From Acidobacteriota bacterium (lineage in GTDB: Bacteria; Acidobacteriota; Blastocatellia; Pyrinomonadales; Pyrinomonadaceae): a stretch of 64,000 nt of DNA. Both the position numbers and the translations under genes were made by a program. The stretch is taken from NCBI GenBank assembly GCA_019639115.1, contig JAHBSM010000007.1, positions 1-64,000 of the forward strand, read 5' to 3'. Below, in pieces: positions 8,011 through 17,212 of this stretch. The stretch's first letter is position 1. The number at the start of each line of letters is the position of its first letter. Under the pieces are notes generated by a model. It was not told the origin of the DNA. It saw only the letters and a list, made by a program, of their open reading frames with translations, and searched no databases.

Positions 8011-9051
8011 TCAACCTTTGGAGGCGGAAAGGACCCGCTCCACGGCCGAGTTGACGGCATGCGGAGTTATGCTCCGGATGCATGGGGCGTCGCTGAATAC
8101 CTTGCATTCGTAGCCCGGACAGGGCTGACATTCGTACGGAGCGAATACGACCTCATTCGGCGCATCCGTCCATGGCCGCCAATGCGTTCGGTTCGACGAG
8201 CCAAATATCACGACTGAAGGCGTCCCGACGGCGGCGGCGATGTGGGCGATACCGCTGTCGTTCCCAATGAATAAACGGGCTCGGGAGGCGAGAGCGGTGA
8301 TCTCCGGCAACCTCAGATCGTCGAACGTGACAACCGGAGCCTGCGATCGAAGTTTCAACTCGTTTAGAACGGCGGACTCGGACTCGGACGCCACGGCCAC
8401 GACGGAAAAACCGTTCGACGCCAGAAATTCCGACACGCGTGCAAATCCGTCGAGCGGCCATTCTTTCGTAAAATAGCCTGCCGCCGGATGCATCATCGCA
8501 AAGCGCTCATGGGGCAGCGACACGATCCGGCCGTCGATCTCGTCGGCAGCCGCCTCCGTAACAACTAGCTGGCTTCCGGGCCGGTCATCGACCGCGATGC
8601 CCGCGAGCCCGACGAGGGCAAGCTGCTGTTCGGCGGAATGTATATCGGCGGTTCCCCACATATCGGCCGCCGAAGCGTACAACTCGGTGTAAACACGCGG
8701 ATACCTATAGTGCGAATATCCGATCCGATGCCGGGCCCCGCTTGCCCTGACAAAGATCGAGCTCGTCGTTCCTCCATGCAGATTGATAGCGACGTCGTAG
8801 CGGCGTGAGCGTAAGTATCTGGCGGCCTTGAGTTTAGCGGCGTTGCCATCGCCGACCACGACGACATTTACGCCCTTGTATCCGTCGAGGACCGGGGCTA
8901 TGTGTTGCTCGAGCAGGATATCTATCTCGGAATCCGGCAGGGATCGGCGAAGTGCCTCAAGCGTCGGAGTCGCCAGCACTGTGTCGCCGATGGACCGCAG
9001 CCGCACCACGAGCACCCGACGGACGCTGCTCCAATCGATGGATGGGGCCAT
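8011..9051 (-). CDS. Glycosyltransferase family 9 (heptosyltransferase-like)
   Basis: The protein has the two-Rossmann GT-B layout of ADP-heptose:LPS heptosyltransferases: VLVVRLRSIGDTVLATP at the N-terminus, the AINLHGGTTSS strand-loop near residue 90, and FIGNDSGIAHIAAAVGTPSVVIFG near residue 270. Such enzymes build lipopolysaccharide core or other envelope glycans on the cytoplasmic side. The C-terminus has CQPCPGYECKVF, a Cys-rich segment also seen in relatives. The ATG at 9051 shares one base with the stop of the Trm112-like gene, so the two are coupled. The exact sugar is unknown. Confidence 0.92.
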   Translation of the reverse strand: MAPSIDWSSVRRVLVVRLRSIGDTVLATPTLEALRRSLPDSEIDILLEQHIAPVLDGYKGVNVVVVGDGNAAKLKAARYLRSRRYDVAINLHGGTTSSIFVRASGARHRIGYSHYRYPRVYTELYASAADMWGTADIHSAEQQLALVGLAGIAVDDRPGSQLVVTEAAADEIDGRIVSLPHERFAMMHPAAGYFTKEWPLDGFARVSEFLASNGFSVVAVASESESAVLNELKLRSQAPVVTFDDLRLPEITALASRARLFIGNDSGIAHIAAAVGTPSVVIFGSSNRTHWRPWTDAPNEVVFAPYECQPCPGYECKVFSDAPCIRSITPHAVNSAVERVLSASKG

Positions 9052-9227
9052 CAATTCTCTATCGTAGCTTCTTCGACCAGCATCACGGGGATGTCATCGC
9101 GGATCGGATAGACAAGGGAGCATGCAGCGTTCAGACATCTGAGTTTGGTCTGTTCGTCGTTGATCTCAAGCTCCGAATGACATTTTGGGCAGCGAAGAAT
9201 CTCAATTAGTTCAGGACTTACAGCCAT
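9051..9227 (-). CDS. Trm112/UPF0434-family small zinc-binding protein
   Basis: About 58 residues, with the paired cysteine motif CPKCHSELE and a second Cys at CLNAACSLVYPIRDDIPVML. This is the typical Trm112-like ribbon that ends in the D-I-P-V/I-ML motif. In other organisms, Trm112 homologues activate methyltransferases, and bacterial members often accompany LPS sugar or lipid A genes. MAVSPELIEILRCP at 9227 is the better start; the frame is open 13 codons upstream. It sits head to tail with the GT9 gene. Confidence 0.85.
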   Translation of the reverse strand: MAVSPELIEILRCPKCHSELEINDEQTKLRCLNAACSLVYPIRDDIPVMLVEEATIEN

Positions 9228-9293
9228 TGCGTTTGCTCGAACTCTCCGATACGATTCTACCTGCATTATCGCTGATTATACAGCTTTGGAGGC

Positions 9294-9842
9294 ATGGATA
9301 TGAGACGTTACATGACATCTGCTTTGGTTGCCGTTATGCTGTTGGCCGTTATGTCGTGCAGCCTGGTCGATCGATTTACCGGCGGCGCCGACATGAAGCC
9401 GGTCGCCCAGCTTTGGCCGGACGTACCGGCAATGGACGGCCTGACGCGTACCGAAGAGGACATGCCGATCGGGACAAAGCTGATCCTGCGGACGATAATC
9501 GGCAATCTCGGACTGATGAACAAGGACGGCGAGGACCGAAGCACGGGCGACATCGACTGGACCTGGTACTCCGGCAATAAGACGGTCGCTGACGTCCAGG
9601 CGTTCTATTCGGCGGACAAGATGGCATCGGCGGGCAATTGGGAAAAAGGAAAGAACGCTCCCTGCATCGATGGAAAAGAAAAAGGCGTAGATGGCACGAT
9701 CTGCGTATTTCAGAAAAAGGTGGGCGATCGGTCGGCCGGGCTGATCATCATGGCGATGACCGATGATAAGACAAAGAAAACGGACGTTTACTACCTGAGG
9801 ATCGAGGGCGACACGTCGTCAAAAGGCGCCAAGACAAAGTAA
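9294..9842 (+). CDS. Putative lipoprotein of unknown function
   Basis: The 182-residue product starts with a basic n-region and a hydrophobic core ending in LLAVMSC, a lipobox with Cys near residue 22, so it should be lipid-anchored. The mature part has two Cys residues (PCIDGKEKG and TICVFQ) that might form a disulfide, and an alternating strand pattern near the C-terminus (SAGLIIMAM, VYYLRIEG). I do not recognise a family. It is transcribed alone rightward and ends at a strong bidirectional terminator. Confidence 0.8.
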   Translation: MDMRRYMTSALVAVMLLAVMSCSLVDRFTGGADMKPVAQLWPDVPAMDGLTRTEEDMPIGTKLILRTIIGNLGLMNKDGEDRSTGDIDWTWYSGNKTVADVQAFYSADKMASAGNWEKGKNAPCIDGKEKGVDGTICVFQKKVGDRSAGLIIMAMTDDKTKKTDVYYLRIEGDTSSKGAKTK

Positions 9843-9865
9843 CCGGCAGCGTCCGTGAGAATATC

Positions 9866-9910
9866 AAAGGCAGGCATCCGAGGCGTATCACGCCGGCTGC
9901 CTGCCTTTTT
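9866..9910. terminator. Bidirectional intrinsic terminator between convergent genes
   Basis: Perfect 11-base arms (AAAGGCAGGCA and TGCCTGCCTTT) enclose a smaller internal hairpin (GGCG-TATCA-CGCC) and are followed by a T run. The A run on the left side gives the complementary T run on the minus strand. It lies between the converging lipoprotein gene and the SPFH gene. Confidence 0.85.
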
Positions 9911-9931
9911 AATGTTAGATCCAAACTGCGG

Positions 9932-11080
9932 CTACTCTGTCTTTGTGCCGCATTCCGGGCAGAACTTCGCACCCGGGGCAAGCTCGGCCTGGCAACCGGT
10001 GCATTTTTGCTTCTCTTGTGACGAACCGCATTCCGAGCAGAACTTTGCGCCTTCGCGTAGCTGAGCACCGCATTTGACGCAAGGGACCTGGGCGATCTCC
10101 ATTTTGCCGCCGCATTCGGCGCAAAATTTGGCTCCCGCCGCATTCGCTTTGCCGCAAGCCGGACACGGAACTGTCGCCGCCGCTTGTCCTCCGCCTGCCG
10201 ACCCGGCGGCTTGCTGGCCAAATACGTTCGCCATTTGTCCGCCGACCGCAAATCCGGCCCCGAGCCCGGCGCCCAGGCCAGCACCGCCGCCTTCGTTCTG
10301 TGCTGCGTCGCGAAGAGCGTCCGCCGCCTGGAACTGCATGTACCGCTGAGCGTCTCCGAGCGCTCCCATTTGCGCCCGCTTGTCCATCGCGGCCTCGACC
10401 TCGGGCGGAAGGCTGACGTTCTCGACAAAGAACTTGGTGACCTCGAGGCCCCAGCTGCCGAAATCGCCATTGATCTGACCGCGTATCTGTTCGCCGATCT
10501 CTTTGTACTGCGACGCAAGGTCGAGAGCGGGTATCTTCAGCTCGCCCAAAGCGTCGGAGAATTCGGTAACTATGGCTCGTTTGAGCTGCCCTTCGATATC
10601 GTCGGTCGAGAACTGTGCATTCGTACCGGCAATCTGTTTAATGAACTCGGACGGATCCTTGATGGTCAGGCTGTATCCGCCGAAAGCTCTCAGCCTAACA
10701 ATGCCGAAATCCGCGTCACGGAGCATCACGGGGTTGGACGTGCCCCATTTCATATCAGTGAACTGTTTGGTATTAACGAAATAGACCTCGGATTTGAAGG
10801 GTGAATTGAACCCGAATTTCCACGCGCCGAGCTTAGAGAGGATCGGCGTATTACCGCCATCGATCGTGTATTTGCCCGGCGTGAACACATCCGCGACCTG
10901 GCCTTCGTAAACGAAAACGGCGGCCTGCGATTCGCGAACGATCAGCTGAGCGCCGTTCTTTATCTCTTGTCCCGCGACCGGGAACCGGTACACCATGGTG
11001 TCGCCGGTGTTGTCCAGCCATTCGATGACCTCGATGAACTGGTTCATGGCCGCTTCCTTCACCTTGTCAAAAATGCTCAT
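9932..11080 (-). CDS. SPFH-domain protein with three C-terminal zinc ribbons
   Basis: The 382-residue protein begins MSIFDKVKEAA and has an SPFH/band-7-like core: the GDTMVYRFPVAGQEI segment, VRESQAAVFVYEGQ and TPGKYTIDGGNTP, followed by helical stretches up to about residue 250. A Gly/Ala-rich linker (about 265-300) follows. Then come three near-identical CxxC...CxxC ribbons of the form CxxCG-x9-FCxxCG (CPACG, CVKCG, CTGCQ). The architecture matches the virion-core-like/YdjI group, which associates with membranes, often through shuttled zinc-ribbon domains. The function is unproven. The terminator at 9866-9910 follows. The frame is open 17 codons upstream, but the start at 11080 is preferred. 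Confidence 0.88.
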   Translation of the reverse strand: MSIFDKVKEAAMNQFIEVIEWLDNTGDTMVYRFPVAGQEIKNGAQLIVRESQAAVFVYEGQVADVFTPGKYTIDGGNTPILSKLGAWKFGFNSPFKSEVYFVNTKQFTDMKWGTSNPVMLRDADFGIVRLRAFGGYSLTIKDPSEFIKQIAGTNAQFSTDDIEGQLKRAIVTEFSDALGELKIPALDLASQYKEIGEQIRGQINGDFGSWGLEVTKFFVENVSLPPEVEAAMDKRAQMGALGDAQRYMQFQAADALRDAAQNEGGGAGLGAGLGAGFAVGGQMANVFGQQAAGSAGGGQAAATVPCPACGKANAAGAKFCAECGGKMEIAQVPCVKCGAQLREGAKFCSECGSSQEKQKCTGCQAELAPGAKFCPECGTKTE

Positions 11081-11153
11081 TTTTGTTGCTCCGTAATTGG
11101 GTAGTAAGGGTAACGATAGGATAGCACACAAAGTTGCGCCTAAAGCACGCTTT

Positions 11154-11642
11154 TCAGTCGGTTTCGCTAATGGACGGCCCCTCCGGGACAGCAGGCCGCC
11201 GGTATCTGCGCACGATCGTGATCACGACCGAAGCGAACACGGCGCCTGAGATATCGATAAGCACATCGGTCGCCGAGCCTGTCCTGGACGGCTCAAATAC
11301 CTGATGAAGCTCGTCAATGGAAGCTGTCGCGGCGGCGGCGATCACAGAGAGCAGCGGAGCGAATCGCGCGGCCAGATCGGAAGGTACCCGCAGGAACGCT
11401 CGATATGCGAACGCCGCAAGGACCGCATACTCTGTGAAATGAGCGCACTTCCTGATCAACAGATGATATGCGAGTATGTCGTCGCTTGTTGCATGAGGAA
11501 AGAAATACTTAAGGATCGGCGTGATAAAACGGGAGGTCTCTTCGGCCGAACCGCTCCCGCTAGACAAAAACATTATGACCGCGAGCCACAACGCGAATGG
11601 CGCGAACGGTATCACCCATTCGCGCCATTCTGAACCGGCCAT
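11154..11642 (-). CDS. VanZ-family membrane protein
   Basis: An approximately 162-residue integral membrane protein with four predicted spans. The VanZ signature is present as LLIRKCAHFTEYAVLAAF in the middle and IDELHQVFEPSRTGSATDV before the last span. VanZ homologues are tied to envelope antibiotic tolerance, but most of the family is uncharacterised. The ATG at 11642 is preferred over an upstream GTG at 11657 that overlaps the preceding gene's stop. Confidence 0.86.
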   Translation of the reverse strand: MAGSEWREWVIPFAPFALWLAVIMFLSSGSGSAEETSRFITPILKYFFPHATSDDILAYHLLIRKCAHFTEYAVLAAFAYRAFLRVPSDLAARFAPLLSVIAAAATASIDELHQVFEPSRTGSATDVLIDISGAVFASVVITIVRRYRRPAVPEGPSISETD

Positions 11643-11649
11643 TTGCGGT

Positions 11650-11922
11650 CTAGCCACCTATGTTGAAGCTTGCCTGGCCGCCGCCTATGACAGTCGCCAG
11701 TACAGCGAGGATCCAACCCGCTACCTGCAGGAGCAGCGGATTTCGTCCTTCTTTCTTAACAAAGAAGAAAATGAGGCCGCCGATTATGCCGCAGAAAAAT
11801 GTGACGAGTCCCCAGATCGCCTTGTCTGCCGTGTCCTTCCCGGTTTGGATCGCAGTGACTATCATCCAGATCCAGCCAATTAACATAAGGGCATAGCCCA
11901 CCATCAACAGAATTCCAGCCAT
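11650..11922 (-). CDS. Small integral membrane protein, unknown function
   Basis: A 90-residue protein with three hydrophobic segments (GILLMVGYALMLIGWIW, a WGLVTFFCGIIGGLIFFFV stretch, and WILAVLATVIGG), separated by short charged loops such as KKEGRN. There are no catalytic motifs. It is immediately upstream of the VanZ-family gene on the same strand, and the two are probably co-transcribed. Confidence 0.8.
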   Translation of the reverse strand: MAGILLMVGYALMLIGWIWMIVTAIQTGKDTADKAIWGLVTFFCGIIGGLIFFFVKKEGRNPLLLQVAGWILAVLATVIGGGQASFNIGG

Positions 11923-12007
11923 TTGTTACCTCCAAGGGTCAAGATTGATTTGTGATCGGAAAAGCAAGGCGATGATACACGAACCTGTGAAGGCTTGTCC
12001 AACACTG

Positions 12008-12036
12008 AAAAAGGCCCGGCATCGTAATGCCGAGCC
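12008..12036 (-). terminator. Intrinsic terminator after atpG
   Basis: On the minus strand, GGCTCGGCAT-TACG-ATGCCGGGCC forms a ten-pair stem with one T-G wobble, followed by five T. It lies about 30 bases downstream of the atpG stop and ends the atpF'-atpG operon. Confidence 0.8.
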
Positions 12037-12066
12037 CGGGTCCGGGCGTTCGGGGCCCCAGCGGGA

Positions 12067-12939
12067 TCAGGCTGCGGCGGCGCCGGAGACGACCTCGATG
12101 ATCTCTTTTGTGATCGCAGCCTGGCGGATGCGGTTCATATTGAGCGTGAGGGTATCGATCAGCTCACCGGCATTTTTCGAAGCAGAATCCATTGCGGTCA
12201 TACGCGAGCCTTGCTCCGAAGCCACGGATTCGAGCATACCGCGATAGATCTGCGTCTCGACCTGTTTCGGCAGCAGCCGTCCAAATATCTCGGCAGGCGG
12301 CTGTTCGTAGATATATTCCGCATTGGCACTCGTGCCATCCTCGTCGCCGTCACCGGCTTTGACGATCGGAAGCAGTTGTTGGATCACGGGCTTCTGCGAC
12401 AGCACCGTCTTGAACTCGGTAAATACGACGAACACCTTATCGATCGTCGTGTCGGAGGTGAACCGCTCGATCACCTTATTAGCGATATCGACAGCATCGG
12501 AGTGACTTACCTGGCCGCTTCCCGTCAGCCCGATATATTCGTCCGTCATCTCGATCTCGCGACGTTTGAAAAAATCGCGGCCCTTACGTCCGACAGCTAT
12601 CATCGAGGCCGACTTGCTTTCGTTCTCGCGTATAAAAGCCTGGGTCGCCTTGATCACGTTTGCGTTGAACGCACCGGCGAGCCCCTTGTCGGCGCTGATC
12701 AGAACGATCAGGTATTTATCATCGCCGCGTTCGTCGAGGAGCGGATGCGAAAAATCGGTCACCTTTGAGCTTAGGCCGCCAAGCACATCACTCATTTTGC
12801 CCGCGTAAGGCCGCGAAGCCGTTACCCGATCCTGCGCGCGTTTCAGCTTCGCCGCGGCGACCATTTTCATCGCTTTGGTTATCTGCTGTGTGTTCTTGAC
12901 CGACTTGATGCGTCGGCGCATGTCTAGAAGACTTGCCAT
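12067..12939 (-). CDS. atpG: ATP synthase F1 subunit gamma
   Basis: The gamma subunit forms the rotating central stalk that drives conformational change in alpha3beta3. The N-terminal helix MASLLDMRRRIKSVKNTQQITKAMKMVAAAKLKRAQ and the C-terminal helix with MTAMDSASKNAGELID pair as the coiled shaft. LIVLISADKGLAGAFN is the conserved middle motif. At 290 residues the length is standard. Last gene of the F1 cluster; atpD and atpC do not follow, which is unusual. Confidence 0.97.
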   Translation of the reverse strand: MASLLDMRRRIKSVKNTQQITKAMKMVAAAKLKRAQDRVTASRPYAGKMSDVLGGLSSKVTDFSHPLLDERGDDKYLIVLISADKGLAGAFNANVIKATQAFIRENESKSASMIAVGRKGRDFFKRREIEMTDEYIGLTGSGQVSHSDAVDIANKVIERFTSDTTIDKVFVVFTEFKTVLSQKPVIQQLLPIVKAGDGDEDGTSANAEYIYEQPPAEIFGRLLPKQVETQIYRGMLESVASEQGSRMTAMDSASKNAGELIDTLTLNMNRIRQAAITKEIIEVVSGAAAA

Positions 12940-12992
12940 TTTATCTATCTAAGATAGGACGCATAACTTGTATGCGTCCTACGAGTTACTAA

Positions 12993-14525
12993 CTAAGCCG
13001 CTGCCATAGCAGCCGTTTTCCAACGCGTCACCTTGAAATCTTCGACGGCTTCTTTCATCTCAGCCTTGAGTGCGTCGTCGATGCTCTTTTTCTCGCGAAG
13101 CGTATTCAGGATCCCAGGATTTGCCTCTTCCATGAACTTCGTGAGTTCTTCTTCAAAACGCTTTAGGTCTGCGACTTCGACATCGTCCGCGAAGCCGTTC
13201 GAGACGGTCCAGATGATAAGGACCTGTTCGAGAACGTCCATCGGCACGTACTGAGGCTGCTTGAGGATCTCGGTCAGGCGGCGCCCGCGTTCGAGCTGAG
13301 CCTGGGTCGATTTGTCGAGGTCCGAGCCGAACTGAGCGAACGCAGCCAACTCGCGGAACTGGGCAAGGTCGATACGGAGCGTACCCGCGACCTGCTTCAT
13401 CGCCTTGATCTGTGCCGAACCGCCCACACGCGAGACCGAGTTGCCCACGTTGATAGCGGGGCGGACGCCCGAGTTGAACAGGTCTGACTCTAGGAAGATC
13501 TGGCCGTCGGTGATCGAGATCACGTTGGTCGGGATGTAGGCCGAGATGTCTCCGGCCTGCGTTTCGATGATCGGCAGCGAGGTCAATGAACCGCCGCCGC
13601 GTGCGTCTGACATTTTAGCCGCACGCTCGAGCAGACGTGAGTGGAGATAGAACACGTCGCCGGGATATGCTTCGCGGCCCGGCGGACGGCGGAGCAAGAG
13701 CGAGATCTCGCGATACGCTGCGGCCTGCTTCGAAAGATCGTCGTAGATCGTCAGGGCGTGGCGGCCATTGTCACGGAAATATTCGCCCATCGCACAGCCT
13801 GAATATGGAGCCAGGAACTGCATCGCCGCAGGGTCGGATGCCGAGGCGTTCACGATGATCGTATAGTCCATCGCTCCGTATTCCTCTAGCTTCTGCCGCA
13901 CCTGAGCAACAGTAGATGCTTTCTGGCCGATGGCGACATAGACGCAGATGACGTCCTTACCTTTTTGATTGATGATCGTGTCGATCGCGACGGCCGTTTT
14001 ACCTGTCTGTCGGTCGCCGATGATAAGTTCGCGTTGTCCGCGGCCGATCGGGACCATCGAGTCGATCGCCTTGAGGCCGGTCTGGAGCGGTTCCTTCACC
14101 GGCTGACGGTCGATGATGCCGGGAGCGATACGCTCGACCGGATAGAACGAATCCGTGATGATCTCGCCTGCGTCGTCGATCGGATTGCCGAGTGCGTCAA
14201 CAACTCGGCCGATCAGAGCGTCGCCCACCGGCACGCTCATGATGCGCTTTGTGCGTTTGGCTTCGTCGCCCTCTTTGATCTTCTGAAAATCGCCGAAAAG
14301 CACGCATCCGACCTTGTCTTCTTCGAGGTTGAGCGCGAGTCCGCGAACGCCATGAGGAAACTCGAGCAGTTCGCCGGCCATGACCTTCTCCAGCCCGAAG
14401 ACCTCAGCGATACCGTCGCCTACCTTGATGACGGTGCCCACCTCGGCCACGGTCATCGAAGCGTCAAAATTCTCGATCTGTGCACGAATGATCTCGTTGA
14501 TCTCGTTAGCTTTGATTGATTCCAT
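12993..14525 (-). CDS. atpA: ATP synthase F1 subunit alpha
   Basis: The alpha subunit carries the non-catalytic nucleotide sites and three of the six lobes of the hexamer. The 510-residue sequence has the P-loop [11 protein letters not shown] (about residue 170), the [12 protein letters not shown] segment and the [22 protein letters not shown] signature. It lies between atpH and atpG. The beta subunit gene is not in this window. Confidence 0.98.
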   Translation of the reverse strand: MESIKANEINEIIRAQIENFDASMTVAEVGTVIKVGDGIAEVFGLEKVMAGELLEFPHGVRGLALNLEEDKVGCVLFGDFQKIKEGDEAKRTKRIMSVPVGDALIGRVVDALGNPIDDAGEIITDSFYPVERIAPGIIDRQPVKEPLQTGLKAIDSMVPIGRGQRELIIGDRQTGKTAVAIDTIINQKGKDVICVYVAIGQKASTVAQVRQKLEEYGAMDYTIIVNASASDPAAMQFLAPYSGCAMGEYFRDNGRHALTIYDDLSKQAAAYREISLLLRRPPGREAYPGDVFYLHSRLLERAAKMSDARGGGSLTSLPIIETQAGDISAYIPTNVISITDGQIFLESDLFNSGVRPAINVGNSVSRVGGSAQIKAMKQVAGTLRIDLAQFRELAAFAQFGSDLDKSTQAQLERGRRLTEILKQPQYVPMDVLEQVLIIWTVSNGFADDVEVADLKRFEEELTKFMEEANPGILNTLREKKSIDDALKAEMKEAVEDFKVTRWKTAAMAAA

Positions 14526-14582
14526 ATAAATCGTTCGTTGCGGTTTCCGCCCGTGCGGGATCGGCGTATGCCGAGATGCCGC

Positions 14583-15125
14583 TTATCCGTTCATCAATTG
14601 TTCTCTTAAATTATCAAGTTTGGTCCGGACCGACCCATCGAATACCGTCGATCCGACTCGGGTCACAGCCCCACCGATCAATCCCGCATCGACCTTGAAC
14701 TCGACACGCACCTTCTTGCCGGTCAGCCTGTTCAGATCGTTCTCGAACAGCGATCGTTCATCTGTGTCCAGTTCGCGTGCCGAGACGACCTCAGCGGCCA
14801 CGATGCCGCCACGCTCCTCCAATTCGGCCGCAAACCTCCCATCGATCTCGGCAAGGTCGCCGAGGCGGCCGTTGCGGAGAAGAACGCGGAGAAAATTTGC
14901 GGTCGTCTTCGAAGGTTTCGACCGCGCGATCAGCTCGTCCAGGAGCTTCTCTTTGCTGCCGTGCCCGATCGCCGGACTGACGAATGCTTTCCGAAGTTCG
15001 TCACTGGACCGGACCATTGCCGCGAATGCATGAACCTCGGCGGCGACCTCGTCCGAATTGCCGCCCGCGGTCGCGACATCAGCCAGGGCAGAAGCGTAAC
15101 GTCGGGCTATCATCTCATTGCTCAT
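14583..15125 (-). CDS. atpH: ATP synthase F1 subunit delta
   Basis: The delta subunit connects F1 to the peripheral stalk. The protein is 180 residues with the N-terminal helical bundle beginning MIARRYASALADVA and the C-terminal signature GLIGGAVTRVGSTVFDGSVR. The gene is two bases from the b subunit gene and is clearly in the same operon. Confidence 0.95.
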   Translation of the reverse strand: MSNEMIARRYASALADVATAGGNSDEVAAEVHAFAAMVRSSDELRKAFVSPAIGHGSKEKLLDELIARSKPSKTTANFLRVLLRNGRLGDLAEIDGRFAAELEERGGIVAAEVVSARELDTDERSLFENDLNRLTGKKVRVEFKVDAGLIGGAVTRVGSTVFDGSVRTKLDNLREQLMNG

Positions 15126-15127
15126 AA

Positions 15128-15700
15128 TCAGTTAAGCCCTCCGATCTCGTCGATGCTGGCCTTCACCAGGCGGACATCCGTACCGGCATCGATACGCCCG
15201 CGAAGTTTTTCTTCGGCGAGACGAACACTCTCCTCGGCTGAGAAACGCCGCAGCTCCGCTCGGGTCTGCGCCGCGATGCGTGCGAGGTCAGAATCGGCCT
15301 GTTGTCGGAGCCGGTCGATATCGGCTGAGGTCTGGTCCGCCACACGAGCTTGTTCGGCCTCGGATTCGGCTTTAGCCTCGGCGATTATCCGCTGTTTCTC
15401 ATTCTCCAGCTGCGCCACTTTTGCCTCGGCCTCGACGAGCCGTGCCATCGCGGCCTGCTTCTCTTCTTCGGCCTTGATCAGCTCCGCGCGGATCGTCTCG
15501 CGACGTGCCTTGAACGCATCGCCGAGCGGCCGTTTCAGCAAATAGACCAGCAGGCCGACGAACACGAAAAGATTGAAGAATTTCCAAGCTTCAAAGCCGG
15601 GAATATTGAGGTAATCGTTATAGAACTGTGTAAAGCCGCCCGAAGAGCCGTGGCCGCCGCCGGCGAATAATATTAAGACCTGGGCGAATAGCGAAATCAT
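15128..15700 (-). CDS. atpF: ATP synthase F0 subunit b
   Basis: Subunit b forms half of the peripheral stalk. A short N-terminal hydrophobic stretch is followed by a membrane span (WKFFNLFVFVGLLVYLLKR, about residues 38-57). A long charged helix rich in Glu, Lys, Arg and Ala then runs from about 70 to 165. This is the second of two tandem b-type genes, so the stalk is expected to be a b/b' heterodimer. Confidence 0.93.
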   Translation of the reverse strand: MISLFAQVLILFAGGGHGSSGGFTQFYNDYLNIPGFEAWKFFNLFVFVGLLVYLLKRPLGDAFKARRETIRAELIKAEEEKQAAMARLVEAEAKVAQLENEKQRIIAEAKAESEAEQARVADQTSADIDRLRQQADSDLARIAAQTRAELRRFSAEESVRLAEEKLRGRIDAGTDVRLVKASIDEIGGLN

Positions 15701-15715
15701 ATAGACAATTGAATA

Positions 15716-16165
15716 TTATGCACCGATGATCGTACCCGCGATGCGGTCGGCAAACTTGTCGGCTTCAGCCGACACGGCCTTGCGAGCTTCTGCAGCTTCT
15801 TTGGCAAGGGCCTCGCGGTCGGACGTCAGCCGAGCGGCCACCTCTGCTTTTGCCTCGGCGAGACGCCGTTCGCGTTCCGCAACCGTAGCAGCGTGTGACG
15901 CTTCGGTCAGCTTGTAGCCTTCGTCACGAGCCTCCAACAACTCCGATTCGACAGCCGCTTCCTTTTCCTTGACCTTAGCAAGTATCTCCACCGCCTCGGA
16001 TGAGCGCCCGCCTTTGTTCTTTTCTCGCGATTCCATGATGCGCGCCAGCGGTTTGTACAACGACCGGTTCAACGCCCAGATCATTATCAAAATGAACGCG
16101 ATGTGGACAAAAAGCGTCCCATCCGGAAATAGTTGTATGCCGCCCGCGAGTGCAAATGTATGCAT
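15716..16165 (-). CDS. atpF': ATP synthase F0 subunit b'
   Basis: The 149-residue protein has one N-terminal membrane span (LFVHIAFILIMIWALNRSL, about residues 17-35) followed by KPLARIMESREK, a hinge typical of b', and a long charged helix. It is the first gene of the F1/stalk cluster. A putative promoter lies about 70 bases upstream. Duplicated b subunits are usual in cyanobacteria, alphaproteobacteria and several other phyla. Confidence 0.9.
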   Translation of the reverse strand: MHTFALAGGIQLFPDGTLFVHIAFILIMIWALNRSLYKPLARIMESREKNKGGRSSEAVEILAKVKEKEAAVESELLEARDEGYKLTEASHAATVAERERRLAEAKAEVAARLTSDREALAKEAAEARKAVSAEADKFADRIAGTIIGA

Positions 16166-16232
16166 AGTCTCGATAGTTCCGATCTAACGGTGAAAAGGGC
16201 CATTCGGGCGCCTTTTTCTCAAAAGATATAAG

Positions 16233-16260
16233 GGTATCACGCGCCTAATTTTAGGGTCAA
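16233..16260 (-). promoter_or_regulatory. Putative sigma70-type promoter of the atpF' operon
   Basis: On the minus strand, TTGACC and GATACC are separated by 16 bases and lie about 70 bases upstream of the atpF' start. The -35 box matches five of six consensus bases. The -10 box is weaker, so this is a suggestion only. Confidence 0.35.
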
Positions 16261-16390
16261 GGAGGCCCGCCGCAGCGGATGCCCGGCCGGCTCGCTAGCG
16301 GCGTATATCGGACGGCTCGGTCCGCTTGCGGTTTTGGCTCCGGGCGACGGCTTGCCGCCCCGGCCATTGAATGCTGTAAGATATCTCGCT

Positions 16391-17158
16391 ATGAAGATCG
16401 CTACTTGGAACGTTAACTCGATCAATGTCCGCATTCCGCACCTCGTGGAGTGGGCCCGATCGGCCGAACCGGACGTCATCTGCCTGCAGGAGACAAAGTG
16501 CGTTGACGAGAATTTCCCGCTTACTGTCATCAACGAACTCGGATACGAAGCTGCTTTTTTCGGACAGAAGTCGTACAACGGTGTAGCCATACTCTCAAAA
16601 TTTCCTATCGACGATGTCGAAAAAGGGTTTCCCGATGACGATGACGAAGCGCCTAAACGTCTGATAGCAGCAACGATAGGCGGCGTGCGGGTCGTCAATA
16701 CCTATATCCCCAACGGCACGGAGCTCGGCACCGACAAATTCCAATTCAAGCTGGATTGGCTCCAGCGTCTCAGGCGTTACTTCGAGGAGAGCTGCTCAAA
16801 GGACGCCGATGTGCTGTTGTGCGGCGATTTCAACGTAGCAATGGATGAGATCGACGTTTGGAGCGTCGCGCAATGGGAAGGCAAGCTTCATTTCACCAAG
16901 ACCGAACGGGCCGCAATGCATTACGTAAAGCAGTGGGGATTCAACGACCTTTTTCGTTCGCTTCATCCCGATTCACGCGAATTCTCCTGGTGGAACTACC
17001 GCGAAGGAGCATGGCAGCGGGATCAGGGCCTAAGGATCGATTACATATGGACATCCGCGTCGCTCGCGAAAAGAGCTCGATCATGTGAGATCGACAGATA
17101 CCCGCGCGGACTCGAGAAACCCAGCGATCACGCTCCGGTGATAGCGGAGTTCGCGTGA
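16391..17158 (+). CDS. xth: Exodeoxyribonuclease III (AP endonuclease)
   Basis: ExoIII cleaves at abasic sites and degrades 3' ends in base excision repair. MKIATWNVNSINVR opens the protein, which fixes the start at 16391. Metal and catalytic residues are in CLQETKC, CGDFNVA, the RIDYIWTS segment and the terminal SDHAPVIAEF. The length of 255 residues is normal. It is transcribed rightward, divergent from the ATP synthase cluster, with an approximately 225-base region between them. Confidence 0.96.
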   Translation: MKIATWNVNSINVRIPHLVEWARSAEPDVICLQETKCVDENFPLTVINELGYEAAFFGQKSYNGVAILSKFPIDDVEKGFPDDDDEAPKRLIAATIGGVRVVNTYIPNGTELGTDKFQFKLDWLQRLRRYFEESCSKDADVLLCGDFNVAMDEIDVWSVAQWEGKLHFTKTERAAMHYVKQWGFNDLFRSLHPDSREFSWWNYREGAWQRDQGLRIDYIWTSASLAKRARSCEIDRYPRGLEKPSDHAPVIAEFA

Positions 17159-17212
17159 CCGCGAGCGTTGTTCGCTGAACATCGGCTTTGCTATTATTGT
17201 AAATTCGGGAAA

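Noticed and set aside
9748..10518. Minus-strand Arg/Ser-rich frame of 256 codons
   Set aside because: Overlaps the SPFH gene in another frame and spans the terminator; composition is typical of an out-of-frame shadow.
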